Source of the DNA: Faecalispora anaeroviscerum
GTDB lineage: Bacteria > Bacillota > Clostridia > Oscillospirales > Acutalibacteraceae
Direction: 5' to 3'
Length of the DNA stretch: 64,000 bases
NCBI RefSeq assembly: GCF_947568225.1
Contig: NZ_CANOOQ010000001.1
Location: forward strand, 682,001 to 746,000
Below, in pieces: positions 7,910-16,376 of the stretch (position 1 is the stretch's first letter; each line of letters begins with the position of its first letter). The translations under genes and the position numbers were made by a program. The notes beneath the pieces are model-generated. The model was not told the DNA's origin and made no database searches. It was given only the letters and a program-made list of their open reading frames with translations.

Positions 7910-9730
7910 ATGGATATTAGAAATGACTTAAGAAACATTGCGATCATTGCGCACGTTGACCACGGTAAGACAACTCTGGTCGATCAGCTCCTGCGCCAAA
8001 GCGGTATTTTCCGCACCAATGAGTCTGTCGCCGAACGAGTGATGGATTCCAATGATCTGGAGCGTGAGCGCGGCATCACAATCCTTTCTAAGAATACTGC
8101 GGTAATGTACGACGGAACAAAGATCAATATTGTAGACACCCCCGGCCATGCTGACTTTGGCGGCGAGGTAGAGCGCATTCTGATGATGGTGGACGGCGTT
8201 CTGCTTTTGGTGGATGCTTTTGAGGGCTGTATGCCTCAGACTCGCTTTGTTCTGAAAAAGGCACTTGGCCTTGGCAAAAAACCGGTGGTCGTTGTTAACA
8301 AGATCGACCGTCCCGGCGCGCGCCCGCTGGAGGTTGTGGACGAGGTTCTCGACCTGTTTATTGAGCTTGGCGCAGATGAAAGCCAGTTGGAGTTCCCGGT
8401 GGTATACGCCTCGGGCCGCGATGGCTACGCAACGCTGGACCCGGACAAGCCCGGAGAGAACATGGTTCCCCTGTTTGAATCGATTCTGCAGTTTGTACCG
8501 GCTCCGCAGGGAGACCTGGAGGGCCCGGCGCAGGTGTTGTTTTCGAATATTGACTATGATGATTATGTCGGGCGCATCGGCATCGGCCGTGTGGAGCGCG
8601 GCAGAATCCGTGACGGCCAGAGCGTGGTACTGTGTGGCCATGAGGACGGAAACCGCAATTCCCGCATTGCGAAGCTGTATCAGTTCGAGGGCCTGAAACG
8701 AGTGGAAGTGACCGAAGCGGCACTGGGTGATATCGTGGCTGTTTCCGGCATTACAGACCTGAATATCGGCGAAACGGCCTGTGCGCCGGATTGCGTGGAG
8801 CCGCTGCCGTTCGTCAAAATAGACGAGCCGACGGTTTCGATGATGTTTATGGTCAACAACAGCCCGTTTGCGGGCAAAGAGGGCAAATTTGTTACCTCTC
8901 GCAACCTGCGTGACCGCCTGTTCAAAGAGGTGGAAACGAACGTGGCCCTGCGTGTGGAGGAAACGGATTCCGCAGATACCTTCAAAGTTTCCGGTCGTGG
9001 TGAGCTTCACCTTTCTATTTTGATTGAAACGATGCGCCGCCAGAATTACGAGTTTCAGGTTTCCCGCCCAAGCGTTATTTACAAGACGATTGGGGGCAAG
9101 CGCTGTGAGCCGATTGAGCTTTTGATGATTGAGGTGCCGGATCAGTACGTGGGTGCGGTTATGGAAAAGCTCGGCTCCCGCAAGGCTGAAATCGTTAATA
9201 TGGGCACCCGTGAAAGCGGCGTGACACACATGGAATTTAAAATTCCCGCCCGCGGCCTGATGGGTTATCGTTCGGAGTTCTTGACAGACACGAACGGCAA
9301 CGGCATTATGAATCATGTGTTTGATTCCTATGAGCCGTACCGCGGCGACATCGTACAGCGTGCCCAAGGCTCGCTGGTTGCGCACGAAACCGGCCCCTCC
9401 ACGGCTTACGGTTTATTTGCCGCCCAGGATCGTGGCAGGTTGTTTATCGGCCCCGGCGTAGAGGTTTACGAGGGAATGGTTGTTGGTGCCAGCCCCAAGC
9501 AGGAGGACATTGCTGTTAACATCTGCAAGAAAAAGCATGCGACAAATACCCGTGCCTCCGGTTCTGACGACGCGCTGAAGCTGACGCCCTTTACGGTACT
9601 CAGCCTGGAGCAGTCTCTGGAATTCATCGCGGAGGACGAGCTTGTTGAGGTTACACCGAAGTCTGTTCGTATGCGCAAAATGGTTCTGAACAAAGAGCAG
9701 CGTATGAAGCAGGCCAATCGAAATAAATAA
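7910..9730 (+). CDS. typA: Ribosome-associated GTPase TypA/BipA
   Basis: A 606-residue translational GTPase that binds ribosomes and aids 50S assembly and adaptation to stress. The G domain carries AHVDHGKTTLVDQLL (G1), RERGITI (G2), DTPGHADF (G3) and NKIDRP (G4). It is followed by an EF-Tu-like beta barrel, two EF-G-like alpha/beta domains (GRGELHLSILIETMRRQ in the first) and the TypA-specific C-terminal domain (TAYGLFAAQDRGRLFIGPG and KKKHATNTRASG), as in full-length orthologues. The ATG has AGAGG eight bases upstream. It is probably the first gene of a run with the exonuclease gene and pgeF. Confidence 0.97.
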   Translation: MDIRNDLRNIAIIAHVDHGKTTLVDQLLRQSGIFRTNESVAERVMDSNDLERERGITILSKNTAVMYDGTKINIVDTPGHADFGGEVERILMMVDGVLLLVDAFEGCMPQTRFVLKKALGLGKKPVVVVNKIDRPGARPLEVVDEVLDLFIELGADESQLEFPVVYASGRDGYATLDPDKPGENMVPLFESILQFVPAPQGDLEGPAQVLFSNIDYDDYVGRIGIGRVERGRIRDGQSVVLCGHEDGNRNSRIAKLYQFEGLKRVEVTEAALGDIVAVSGITDLNIGETACAPDCVEPLPFVKIDEPTVSMMFMVNNSPFAGKEGKFVTSRNLRDRLFKEVETNVALRVEETDSADTFKVSGRGELHLSILIETMRRQNYEFQVSRPSVIYKTIGGKRCEPIELLMIEVPDQYVGAVMEKLGSRKAEIVNMGTRESGVTHMEFKIPARGLMGYRSEFLTDTNGNGIMNHVFDSYEPYRGDIVQRAQGSLVAHETGPSTAYGLFAAQDRGRLFIGPGVEVYEGMVVGASPKQEDIAVNICKKKHATNTRASGSDDALKLTPFTVLSLEQSLEFIAEDELVEVTPKSVRMRKMVLNKEQRMKQANRNK

Positions 9731-9744
9731 GAAAGCGCCGGAGA

Positions 9745-9766
9745 ACGGACGGATACATCCGTCCGT
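9745..9766 (+). repeat. Perfect 10-bp inverted repeat in the typA-exonuclease gap
   Basis: ACGGACGGAT and its exact complement are separated by only two bases. No T run follows, so it is not a standard terminator. It fills most of the 53-base gap and could act as an RNA stabiliser or protein binding site. Confidence 0.7.
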
Positions 9767-9783
9767 CAAGCTCGGAGAAGCCA

Positions 9784-10704
9784 ATGAAGCTGATTGTATT
9801 GGATTTGGAATGGAACGGTACCTATAGCCGCCGGCTAAAGGGCTATATCAATGAAATCATCGAATTCGGAGCCGTCAAGGTGGATGAAACCCTGACGGTT
9901 GTGGATACCTTTCACGCATTTGTCCGTCCTCAGGTGGGCAAGAAAATCAGCGGAAAAATCCGCAGCCTGACACGTTTGCGCAACGAAGATCTGGAGGACG
10001 GCATGCTCTTTATGCAGGTGGTCAGCCGGTTCAAAAAATGGGCGGGCGATGCAGTGCTTTTGACGTGGGGAACCTCCGATCTTTTGGCTTTAATTGAGAA
10101 TTGCCGCTATTTTTGCGGTGACGGTCACATTCCTTTTTTGAAAAAATATGTGGATTTGCAGCGCTATTGCGAATCGCGGCTGCCGGGCATCGGCAGTATG
10201 CAGATGGGCCTTTCCACCTGCGCGCAGCTGCTGGGAATCGATGAGGAAGAATCGGAACATCACCGTGCTTTAAACGACAGCGTGCTTTCACTGGAGTGCT
10301 TTCGGGTGCTGTATCAGAAAGAGGCTTTCGAATCGATGATTCAGGATTCGGATGAGCCTGATTTTTATCCGCGGCTCACCTTTAAAACGGTCATTCTGTC
10401 CGATTGGGAGCATCCCCTTGTGCGGCAGGCAGATATGAGCATCCTTTGTGACCGCTGCGGCCTTGAGGCGGAGCAGCTGGATGACTGGATGGTGCGCAAC
10501 AAGAGCTTCCGCGCCGATTTTTACTGCCCGCACTGTGACTACCGCTTTACCGGTCGCATTCAGTTTAAGCTGAAATACGACGGCCTGATTGTTAAGAAAA
10601 AGAACCTTCCGTTTCAGGAAGAACCGCAGGAGGAACTGGCGGAAGATGGAGAGGAACCGGCGGATTTAACGCTGGATTCTCAGAACATACAGGAGCAATC
10701 CTGA
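9784..10704 (+). CDS. DEDDh-type 3'-5' exonuclease with C-terminal zinc ribbon
   Basis: The 306-residue protein opens with the exonuclease I motif VLDLEWNGTY (Asp7, Glu9), has an RNase T-like middle part (KKYVDLQRYC), and ends the nuclease domain with HHRALNDSVLS, supplying the catalytic His and last Asp of the DEDDh class. About 100 residues follow, including a Cys4 zinc site (CDRCG about 55 residues after the nuclease domain, and CPHCDYRF), then an acidic tail. This belongs to the ERI-1/KapD-like exonuclease group found in Clostridia, acting on RNA or single-stranded DNA. The substrate is not known. GAGAAGCCA before the ATG gives a weak ribosome site. Confidence 0.8.
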   Translation: MKLIVLDLEWNGTYSRRLKGYINEIIEFGAVKVDETLTVVDTFHAFVRPQVGKKISGKIRSLTRLRNEDLEDGMLFMQVVSRFKKWAGDAVLLTWGTSDLLALIENCRYFCGDGHIPFLKKYVDLQRYCESRLPGIGSMQMGLSTCAQLLGIDEEESEHHRALNDSVLSLECFRVLYQKEAFESMIQDSDEPDFYPRLTFKTVILSDWEHPLVRQADMSILCDRCGLEAEQLDDWMVRNKSFRADFYCPHCDYRFTGRIQFKLKYDGLIVKKKNLPFQEEPQEELAEDGEEPADLTLDSQNIQEQS

Positions 10705-10733
10705 AAACAAAACGAACACAGGAGGGAAACGGT

Positions 10734-11570
10734 ATGCTAAATCAAATGGAACTGCACGAGACAGACGGTGTGGAATACCTGACCTTTCCGCTTCTGGAGC
10801 AATACCCGCAGCTGCTGCACTCTTTTTCCACCAGGGTTGGTGGAGTGAGCGAGGGGGAATTTGAGAGCCTGAATTTCCGCAGAGGGGATTCGGAGAACAA
10901 TATCCTTGAAAATTACCGGCGCATTTGCAGCGCAGTAGGGTATGACTTTAACGGACTCGTTGCTTCCGCACAGGATCATCATACCGTTCTTCGCTATGTG
11001 ACGGAGCAGGAAAAAGGCATCGGTATCACAAAACCCAGTGACATGGAAAGTGTGGACGGCCTGTACACCGATGTTCCCGGCATCACACTGGTGACCAGCT
11101 ATGCTGACTGCGTGCCGCTGTATTTTTTTGATCCCACGAGGAACGTGATTGCCCTGGCCCATGCCGGCTGGCGCGGTACTGTACAGCGGATCGGTGAAAA
11201 AATGACCGAAACTCTGTGCCGGCAGTTTGGCTGTAGTACACACGATCTTCTGGCGGGGATTGGGCCCTCCATTGGGCCGTGCTGCTATGAGGTGGACGAA
11301 ACGGTGCGCGAGCAGGTAATGCAGCATGACGATCTTCTGCCGGAAGAGCTGTTGGCTGAGCAGGAGAACGGGAAGTATCTTCTCGATTTGTGGGAGTGCA
11401 ACCGGCGGATTCTTGTACTGGCTGGTATTCCGGATGAGAATATTTCGGTGGGCGAGGTGTGTACGAAGTGCCACCCAGAGTTGTTTTTCTCTCATCGGCT
11501 GATGGGAGAAAAGCGCGGCGGTATGGTGGCAATGATGTGCCTGAGGGAGGCGCAGCCCCTTGACTCTTGA
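10734..11570 (+). CDS. pgeF: Purine nucleoside phosphorylase / peptidoglycan-editing factor (YfiH/LACC1 family)
   Basis: A 278-residue cytoplasmic protein with the family signature residues: HSFSTRVGGVS near the N-terminus, ADCVPLYFFDP and AHAGWRGT (zinc-binding Cys and His), and GPSIGPCCYEV. Members phosphorylate or deaminate nucleosides and in E. coli act as a peptidoglycan-editing enzyme. Its ATG is preceded by AGGAGGGAA. The 3' end overlaps the radical SAM gene by 11 bases, so the two are translationally coupled. Confidence 0.9.
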   Translation: MLNQMELHETDGVEYLTFPLLEQYPQLLHSFSTRVGGVSEGEFESLNFRRGDSENNILENYRRICSAVGYDFNGLVASAQDHHTVLRYVTEQEKGIGITKPSDMESVDGLYTDVPGITLVTSYADCVPLYFFDPTRNVIALAHAGWRGTVQRIGEKMTETLCRQFGCSTHDLLAGIGPSIGPCCYEVDETVREQVMQHDDLLPEELLAEQENGKYLLDLWECNRRILVLAGIPDENISVGEVCTKCHPELFFSHRLMGEKRGGMVAMMCLREAQPLDS

Positions 11571-12468
11571 GGAATGTACGCTGTGTCCCCGACGCTGCGG
11601 GGTGCGCAGGGAGCCGTCTAAAGGCGGCGGCTTCTGTCATATGGGAAGTCATCCCGTTGTGGCGCGTGCGGCGCTTCATTTTTGGGAGGAACCCTGCATC
11701 AGTGGAACGCGCGGCTCAGGTACGGTGTTTTTTACTGGCTGTACCTTAGGCTGTGTTTTTTGCCAAAATTACGATATCAGTACCCGGCGGGAGGTTGGGC
11801 AAGAACTGACCGTGACGCAGCTGGCCGAGGTATTTCAGAGGCTGGTCGAGCAAGGGGCGCACAATATCAATTTGGTCAGCCCCACGCAGTTTGCGCAGCC
11901 GATTGCCGAGGCTCTCAAACTGCAAAAGCTGCCGGTACCTGTGGTATACAACAGCAGCGGCTATGAAACCGTTGAAACACTGAAAATGCTCGAGGGTTTG
12001 GTGGATGTGTATCTGCCCGATCTGAAATATGTAAGCTCCGAAATAGCCGCACGGTATTCCGGCGCGGCTGATTACCCGGACTACGCAAAGCGGGCGATTC
12101 TGGAAATGGTGCGCCAAACCGGGGAGGCCCGGTTTGACGAACAGGGGCTTCTCGTCAAGGGTACTGTGGTGCGCCATCTGATTCTGCCGGGCCATACGCG
12201 GGAATCGATCGCGGTGCTTGGTTGGCTGAAGGAGCATTTACCCACCGGCGTGCCAGTCAGTCTAATGGCGCAGTATGTTCCCTGCGGAAAGGCGGAGCAG
12301 TACCCGGAGATTAACCGTCCCATCACCGCGCGAGAATTCCATAAGGTAGAGGAATATCTGATGGAGTGCGGGCTGGACGGTTTTGTGCAGGAGCGTTCTT
12401 CCGCTCAGAAAACATATATTCCCCCGTTTCATCTGGAGGGCTTGGAGTTTCTTTCTGAATCAGAGTAA
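11560..12468 (+). CDS. Radical SAM protein, PflA-like
   Basis: A 302-residue enzyme starting at TTG, nine bases after GGGAGG inside the pgeF gene. Near the N-terminus are CTLCPRRCGV and a GFC motif that may bind metal. The radical SAM cluster motif is CTLGCVFCQN (C-x3-C-x2-C), and a glycine-rich SAM site follows. It resembles uncharacterised PflA homologues found widely in Clostridia and archaea; it lacks the ferredoxin insert seen in the activase at 28.5 kb. No glycyl radical enzyme is adjacent, so its target is unknown. A strong terminator follows directly. Confidence 0.8.
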   Translation: MTLEECTLCPRRCGVRREPSKGGGFCHMGSHPVVARAALHFWEEPCISGTRGSGTVFFTGCTLGCVFCQNYDISTRREVGQELTVTQLAEVFQRLVEQGAHNINLVSPTQFAQPIAEALKLQKLPVPVVYNSSGYETVETLKMLEGLVDVYLPDLKYVSSEIAARYSGAADYPDYAKRAILEMVRQTGEARFDEQGLLVKGTVVRHLILPGHTRESIAVLGWLKEHLPTGVPVSLMAQYVPCGKAEQYPEINRPITAREFHKVEEYLMECGLDGFVQERSSAQKTYIPPFHLEGLEFLSESE

Positions 12469-12469
12469 T

Positions 12470-12509
12470 AAAAAACCTGCGCCCGATTTGTTGGGGCGCA
12501 GGTTTTTTT
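12470..12509 (+). terminator. Terminator after the radical SAM gene
   Basis: The stem AAAAAACCTGCGCCC pairs with GGGCGCAGGTTTTTT around a nine-base loop. It ends the typA-to-radical SAM run. Confidence 0.93.
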
Positions 12510-12594
12510 ACTATGATTCTATTGAATATCAACCGCTATGAAATATTGCCAACCTTCTTCCTTGTATTCAGCGGAGGGAAGGTCACAATTCACA

Positions 12595-13743
12595 TCAAAG
12601 CCTGAGTCTTACCTTATCAGTATCATGTTGGAATAAATACACGCTCTGAACCAGCCCAAAGCCAAGGTAAAAGCATGCAGTGGAAGAGCCTCCAGCGCTA
12701 AAGAACGGGAGGGTAACACCCATAACGGGCAGCAGGCTCAGGCACATGCCCACATTGAAAATCGTCTGCGACGCAATCATACCGAAAAAGCCGAAGCACA
12801 TATACGAGCCCAGCGGATCGCTGGCTTTTCTGGCGCAGTACAGCACGGTAATCAAAAGCGCAAGAATGAGGATCAATACGAGTGAGGTACCGATAAATCC
12901 GAGTTCTTCCCCCGCAACGGAGAAGATGAAGTCGCTCTGCTGAACAGGGACACTGTTGCGGGCCACTCGTGGACCCTCGAACAGCCCGCGGCCAAAGAGT
13001 TGACCCGAGCCGATGGAGATTTTGCCTTGAATTTGCTGCAAGCCCGCACCGAGCGGGTCAGCCTCCGGATTCATTAGGTTAATCAGGCGGGTTTTCTGGT
13101 AATCTGCCAGAACATATTTCCACGCAAGAGGTGCGCCGATCAGCATGGCGCCGAAGACCAGCGCAAAGTAGCGCAGCTGTATTCCTGCCGCAAAGGACAT
13201 GGCAAGAAACATGCAGAAGAAGATGACTGCCGCGCCGGTATCGCCCTGCATTTGTGTCAGCAGCATGGGGATTAGGGCATGTACACCAAGAGAAACCACA
13301 TATAAGGGGTTCTTCAGCAAACCGCGTTCCTCCAAAACGGAAAGGTGCTTCGGGAACGTAATCATAAAACCGATTTTCGCCAGTTCAGACGGCTGAAAGG
13401 TAACACCGCCCGGCAGTTTGATCCACGCCCTCGCGTCAACGCCGGAGGAGCCGGAAGCGGAATGCCCGAAAAGCAGCGTATAGACAATCAGAAAAATACA
13501 AAAGCCCGCCACAAGGTACCAGTAATTCGAAATTTCCCGGTAATTCAGACGGGTTAGAATAATAGCGGCAACATATCCTAAAATCACAGCAACTAGCTGC
13601 GTATTAAAGTAGTTAACGCTGAATGCGCGGGTCACACTGGCCACCAGAAGAAGCCCATAAACAGAAATCGCTATCATCAACAGCCACAAGAGCTTGTTTG
13701 TTCGTCGAAAATACAATTGAAACGAATCTAGAGTTCTGGACAT
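12595..13743 (-). CDS. rodA: Peptidoglycan polymerase RodA (SEDS family)
   Basis: A 382-residue SEDS protein with about ten membrane helices, which polymerises lipid II for cell elongation. The ATG at 13743 has GAGGTG eight bases upstream; the longer open frame lacks a site. Family marks include ARAWIKLPGGVTFQPSELAKIG near residue 125, the catalytic-Asp region PEADPLGAGLQQIQ, QQSDFIFSVAGEELGF, and GVTLPFFSAGGSST near the C-terminus. It is monocistronic, with its own promoter divergent from tsaE. SpoVE/FtsW are the nearest alternatives, but length and the absence of division genes favour RodA. Confidence 0.85.
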   Translation of the reverse strand: MSRTLDSFQLYFRRTNKLLWLLMIAISVYGLLLVASVTRAFSVNYFNTQLVAVILGYVAAIILTRLNYREISNYWYLVAGFCIFLIVYTLLFGHSASGSSGVDARAWIKLPGGVTFQPSELAKIGFMITFPKHLSVLEERGLLKNPLYVVSLGVHALIPMLLTQMQGDTGAAVIFFCMFLAMSFAAGIQLRYFALVFGAMLIGAPLAWKYVLADYQKTRLINLMNPEADPLGAGLQQIQGKISIGSGQLFGRGLFEGPRVARNSVPVQQSDFIFSVAGEELGFIGTSLVLILILALLITVLYCARKASDPLGSYMCFGFFGMIASQTIFNVGMCLSLLPVMGVTLPFFSAGGSSTACFYLGFGLVQSVYLFQHDTDKVRLRL

Positions 13744-13761
13744 AATTTCACCTCGAGTCTT

Positions 13762-13790
13762 ATTATAGGATGAACCGAGCGAAAGTTCAA
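13762..13790 (-). promoter_or_regulatory. Sigma-A promoter of rodA
   Basis: Read on the minus strand, TTGAAC and TATAAT are 17 bases apart, with the -10 about 20 bases before the rodA ATG. Confidence 0.8.
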
Positions 13791-13799
13791 GCAAATACT

Positions 13800-13827
13800 T
13801 TTAACCGGCTCCTGAATGTGGTATAAT
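13800..13827 (+). promoter_or_regulatory. Promoter of the tsaE-tsaB-rpiB-upp run
   Basis: An extended -10, TGGTATAAT, with a weak TTTAAC -35 at 16 bases spacing. It is back to back with the rodA promoter, leaving about 110 bases of leader before tsaE. Confidence 0.65.
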
Positions 13828-13943
13828 TCCTTTGATTATTCTTTGTGTTTGGCAGAGAATGCGGTATTAAATCAGTGGCTGGCCTGCGATCAGGATGCGC
13901 TGTTTTGGGCCGCCCTTTTGGAATCGTTAAGGAGGACTCTATT

Positions 13944-14366
13944 TTGCAGATTGTCACAGACTCACCCGCTCAAACGGAGGAACTGGGCTGCCGCATCGCT
14001 CAGCAGCTGAAGGGCGGAGAGGTACTGGCGCTGTTTGGCGGTATGGGAATGGGGAAAACAGCGTTTACGCGGGGCCTTGCAGCGGGTCTGGGGATTTCTT
14101 CCGGGATCAGCAGCCCCACATTTTCAATTGTAAACGAATATCACGGCCGTCTGACTGTCTTTCACTTTGATATGTTTCGGGTAGAAAGCTGGGAGGATCT
14201 GGAATCCACCGGCTTTTTCGACTATCTGGATACCGAAGCGGTGATGGTCATTGAGTGGAGTGAAAATATAGAAGGCGCTCTTCCTCCCGACGCAATCATG
14301 ATTGAGCTGTCCGTCGGGAAAACGGAGCAGGAGCGCATTTTTCGAATTGAGGGATTAGAGCTATGA
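13944..14366 (+). CDS. tsaE: tRNA threonylcarbamoyladenosine ATPase TsaE
   Basis: A 140-residue P-loop ATPase needed for t6A modification of tRNAs that read ANN codons. The TTG start is nine bases from AAGGAGG and gives the usual length; an upstream in-frame ATG would add 33 residues with no ribosome site. The Walker A motif is GGMGMGKTAF, followed by SPTFSIVNEY and FHFDMFRVE, all standard for TsaE. It overlaps tsaB by four bases, the common partner arrangement of the TsaBDE complex; tsaD is not in the window. Confidence 0.93.
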   Translation: MQIVTDSPAQTEELGCRIAQQLKGGEVLALFGGMGMGKTAFTRGLAAGLGISSGISSPTFSIVNEYHGRLTVFHFDMFRVESWEDLESTGFFDYLDTEAVMVIEWSENIEGALPPDAIMIELSVGKTEQERIFRIEGLEL

Positions 14367-15076
14367 AAATACTTGCCATAGATTCCACCGCCGTTGCAGC
14401 CTCAGCCGCGGTACTGGAGGACGACCACCTGTTGGGAGAGTTTTTTATTCACACCAGCTTTACCCACAGCCAGACGCTGATGCCGATGGTGCAGCAGGTG
14501 TTGGAGTGTGTCGGCGTTTCCGTGGAGGAAATCGACCTGTTCGCAGCGGCAGCCGGGCCGGGCTCGTTTACCGGGGTTCGCATTGGAGTGGCCAGCATGA
14601 AGGGAATGGCGATGGCCAGTGAAAAGCCGTGTGTTGGCGTTTCTACTCTGGAGGCGATGGCCTATAATTTTGCTCTGCCCGGGGCTACGGTCTGCGCGGT
14701 GATGGACGCGCGCCGTGGGCAGGTTTACAACGCCGTGTTCCGTTTGGAGCAGGATGGTTTTCAGCGTCTGACGCCGGATCGTGCCATTTCTGTGGAGGCG
14801 CTCAGCGAGGAATGTAAAAATTATAGCCGGCCTTTATTTCTTGTTGGAGATGGAGCGAAATTGTGCTATAATACGAACGGGTTTCAGGAGCTTTCTGCTG
14901 TTTTGCCGCCGGATCCGTCGTTGTATCAGCGTGCGTTTGGGGTAGGCCGGGCGGCCTATCGCGCCTGGCAGCGGGGCGAAGCGGTGTCTGCTTCAGAGCT
15001 GCTGCCTGTATACCTGCGCCTGCCTCAGGCAGAGCGGGAACTCAAAAAACGGCAAGAAAATCAAAAGGAGGGCTGA
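14363..15076 (+). CDS. tsaB: tRNA threonylcarbamoyladenosine scaffold protein TsaB
   Basis: A 237-residue ASKHA-fold protein that dimerises with TsaD in t6A synthesis. It opens MKILAIDSTAVAASAAVL and has AAGPGSFTGVRIGVASMKG near residue 65, the family signature. There is no metal site, as expected. The ATG overlaps the tsaE stop, and rpiB follows two bases after its end. Confidence 0.93.
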   Translation: MKILAIDSTAVAASAAVLEDDHLLGEFFIHTSFTHSQTLMPMVQQVLECVGVSVEEIDLFAAAAGPGSFTGVRIGVASMKGMAMASEKPCVGVSTLEAMAYNFALPGATVCAVMDARRGQVYNAVFRLEQDGFQRLTPDRAISVEALSEECKNYSRPLFLVGDGAKLCYNTNGFQELSAVLPPDPSLYQRAFGVGRAAYRAWQRGEAVSASELLPVYLRLPQAERELKKRQENQKEG

Positions 15077-15078
15077 GC

Positions 15079-15525
15079 ATGGTAGTACTGGGAGCGGACC
15101 ACGGTGGATTTCGCCTGAAAGAAGCAGTAAAAGCTTACTTGGAGAAAAATTCTATTCCGTATCAGGATTATGGCTGTACCAGCGAAGAATCGGTGGATTA
15201 TGCGCTGTTTGCCTCTAAAGTGGCTTACGATGTAGCCGAGGGAAAAGCAGAGAAAGGGATTCTGTGCTGCGGTACGGGAATCGGCATTTCGATTGCAGCC
15301 AATAAGGTGAAGGGAATCCGTGCGGCGGTATGTACAAACGAATTCTGCGCCGAGGCCACCCGCCGGCATAATGATGCCAATATTCTGTGTATGGGCGGGC
15401 GTGTGATCGATGAGGAAATGGCGGTTAAGCTGGCGAAGATTTTTCTGGAAACTCCGTTTGAAGGCGGACGCCACGCAAGAAGAATCGCGCAGATTAAAGA
15501 AATTGAAGACGGAAAAAAGCTGTAA
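15079..15525 (+). CDS. rpiB: Ribose-5-phosphate isomerase B
   Basis: A 148-residue sugar-phosphate isomerase of the RpiB/LacAB family that interconverts ribose 5-phosphate and ribulose 5-phosphate. ADHGGF near the N-terminus binds phosphate; GILCCGTGIGISIAANK contains the catalytic Cys (Cys in CGTG), and RRHNDANILCMGGR provides the rest of the active site. AGGAGGG lies eight bases before its ATG, inside the tsaB end. The gene is coupled to upp downstream, linking pentose phosphate and pyrimidine salvage. Confidence 0.94.
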   Translation: MVVLGADHGGFRLKEAVKAYLEKNSIPYQDYGCTSEESVDYALFASKVAYDVAEGKAEKGILCCGTGIGISIAANKVKGIRAAVCTNEFCAEATRRHNDANILCMGGRVIDEEMAVKLAKIFLETPFEGGRHARRIAQIKEIEDGKKL

Positions 15526-15537
15526 AGGAGAAAACGG

Positions 15538-16170
15538 ATGGAACGTCAGGTATTTGAAATGACACACCCCCTCATTCAGCACAAGCTGACCTTTTTGAGG
15601 GATAAAAACACAGGCTCGAAGGAGTTCCGCAGTTTGGTAGGCGAAATTGCCATGCTGATGTGCTACGAGGCCACACGCGATCTTCCTCTGGAAGACACAC
15701 ACGTAGAAACCCCGGTTGCTACGGCTACCACAAAAGTACTGTCTGGCCGCAAGCTGGCATTTGTGCCGATCCTGCGCGCGGGTCTTGGCATGGTAGACGC
15801 TGTACTTGAGCTGGTTCCCGCCGCGAAGGTAGGCCACATCGGCCTGTACCGCGACCACGAGACTCTGCAGCCGGTGGAATATTACAGCAAGCTTCCGCAG
15901 GATACCAACGAGCGCGACGTGATTGTGCTTGACCCCATGCTGGCTACCGGCGGTTCTGCTGTGGATGCGATTAACATTATCAAGCGCAGCCACCCCAAGA
16001 GCATTAAATTCATGTGCGTCATTGCAGCGCCAGAAGGTGTTGAGGCTCTGTGCAAGGCTCACCCCGATGTGCCGATTTACTGTGCGCACATTGACGATCA
16101 TCTGAATGAATCCGGATACATTGTTCCCGGTCTTGGCGACGCGGGCGACCGGATTTTCGGTACTCTGTAA
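15538..16170 (+). CDS. upp: Uracil phosphoribosyltransferase
   Basis: A 210-residue enzyme making UMP from uracil and PRPP. It shows PILRAGLGMVDAVLELVP near residue 80, the PRPP-binding loop VIVLDPMLATGGSAVDAI near residue 125, and the uracil-binding C-terminus GYIVPGLGDAGDRIFGT. Length and all blocks are normal. AAAGGAG is eight bases before the ATG, which is 12 bases after rpiB. A long terminator hairpin closes the run. Confidence 0.96.
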   Translation: MERQVFEMTHPLIQHKLTFLRDKNTGSKEFRSLVGEIAMLMCYEATRDLPLEDTHVETPVATATTKVLSGRKLAFVPILRAGLGMVDAVLELVPAAKVGHIGLYRDHETLQPVEYYSKLPQDTNERDVIVLDPMLATGGSAVDAINIIKRSHPKSIKFMCVIAAPEGVEALCKAHPDVPIYCAHIDDHLNESGYIVPGLGDAGDRIFGTL

Positions 16171-16191
16171 CTTCGGTTATCAGAGGATGAA

Positions 16192-16252
16192 AAAGAGACT
16201 CTCCCTAAGGCGCGGTGAAGTTCCGCCGGTTTTAGGGAGAGTCTCTTCTCTT
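16192..16252 (+). terminator. Long-stem terminator after upp
   Basis: A 16-bp stem (AAGAGACTCTCCCTAA with its complement) encloses a loop that can itself pair (GGCG/CGCC). The 3' side runs into TTCTCTTTCG rather than a clean T tract. Confidence 0.8.
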
Positions 16253-16277
16253 TCGTATGGAGAACAAAAATGGATTG

Positions 16278-16306
16278 TTGCAATATGTGTGATGTGTTAT
16301 TATAAA
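16278..16306 (+). promoter_or_regulatory. Promoter of the CatA-like gene
   Basis: TTGCAA and TATAAA at 17-base spacing, about 70 bases before the start codon. Confidence 0.6.
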
Positions 16307-16376
16307 AATATAGTGGTATGTTAAACCAATGGGAGACAGAGCGAAACATAAGAATTTGTTTTAGAAGGAGTAAAAA

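Noticed and set aside
7928..9385. A 485-codon minus-strand frame opposite typA.
   Set aside because: It is the antisense of a highly conserved gene with biased codon use; the product has no known motif.
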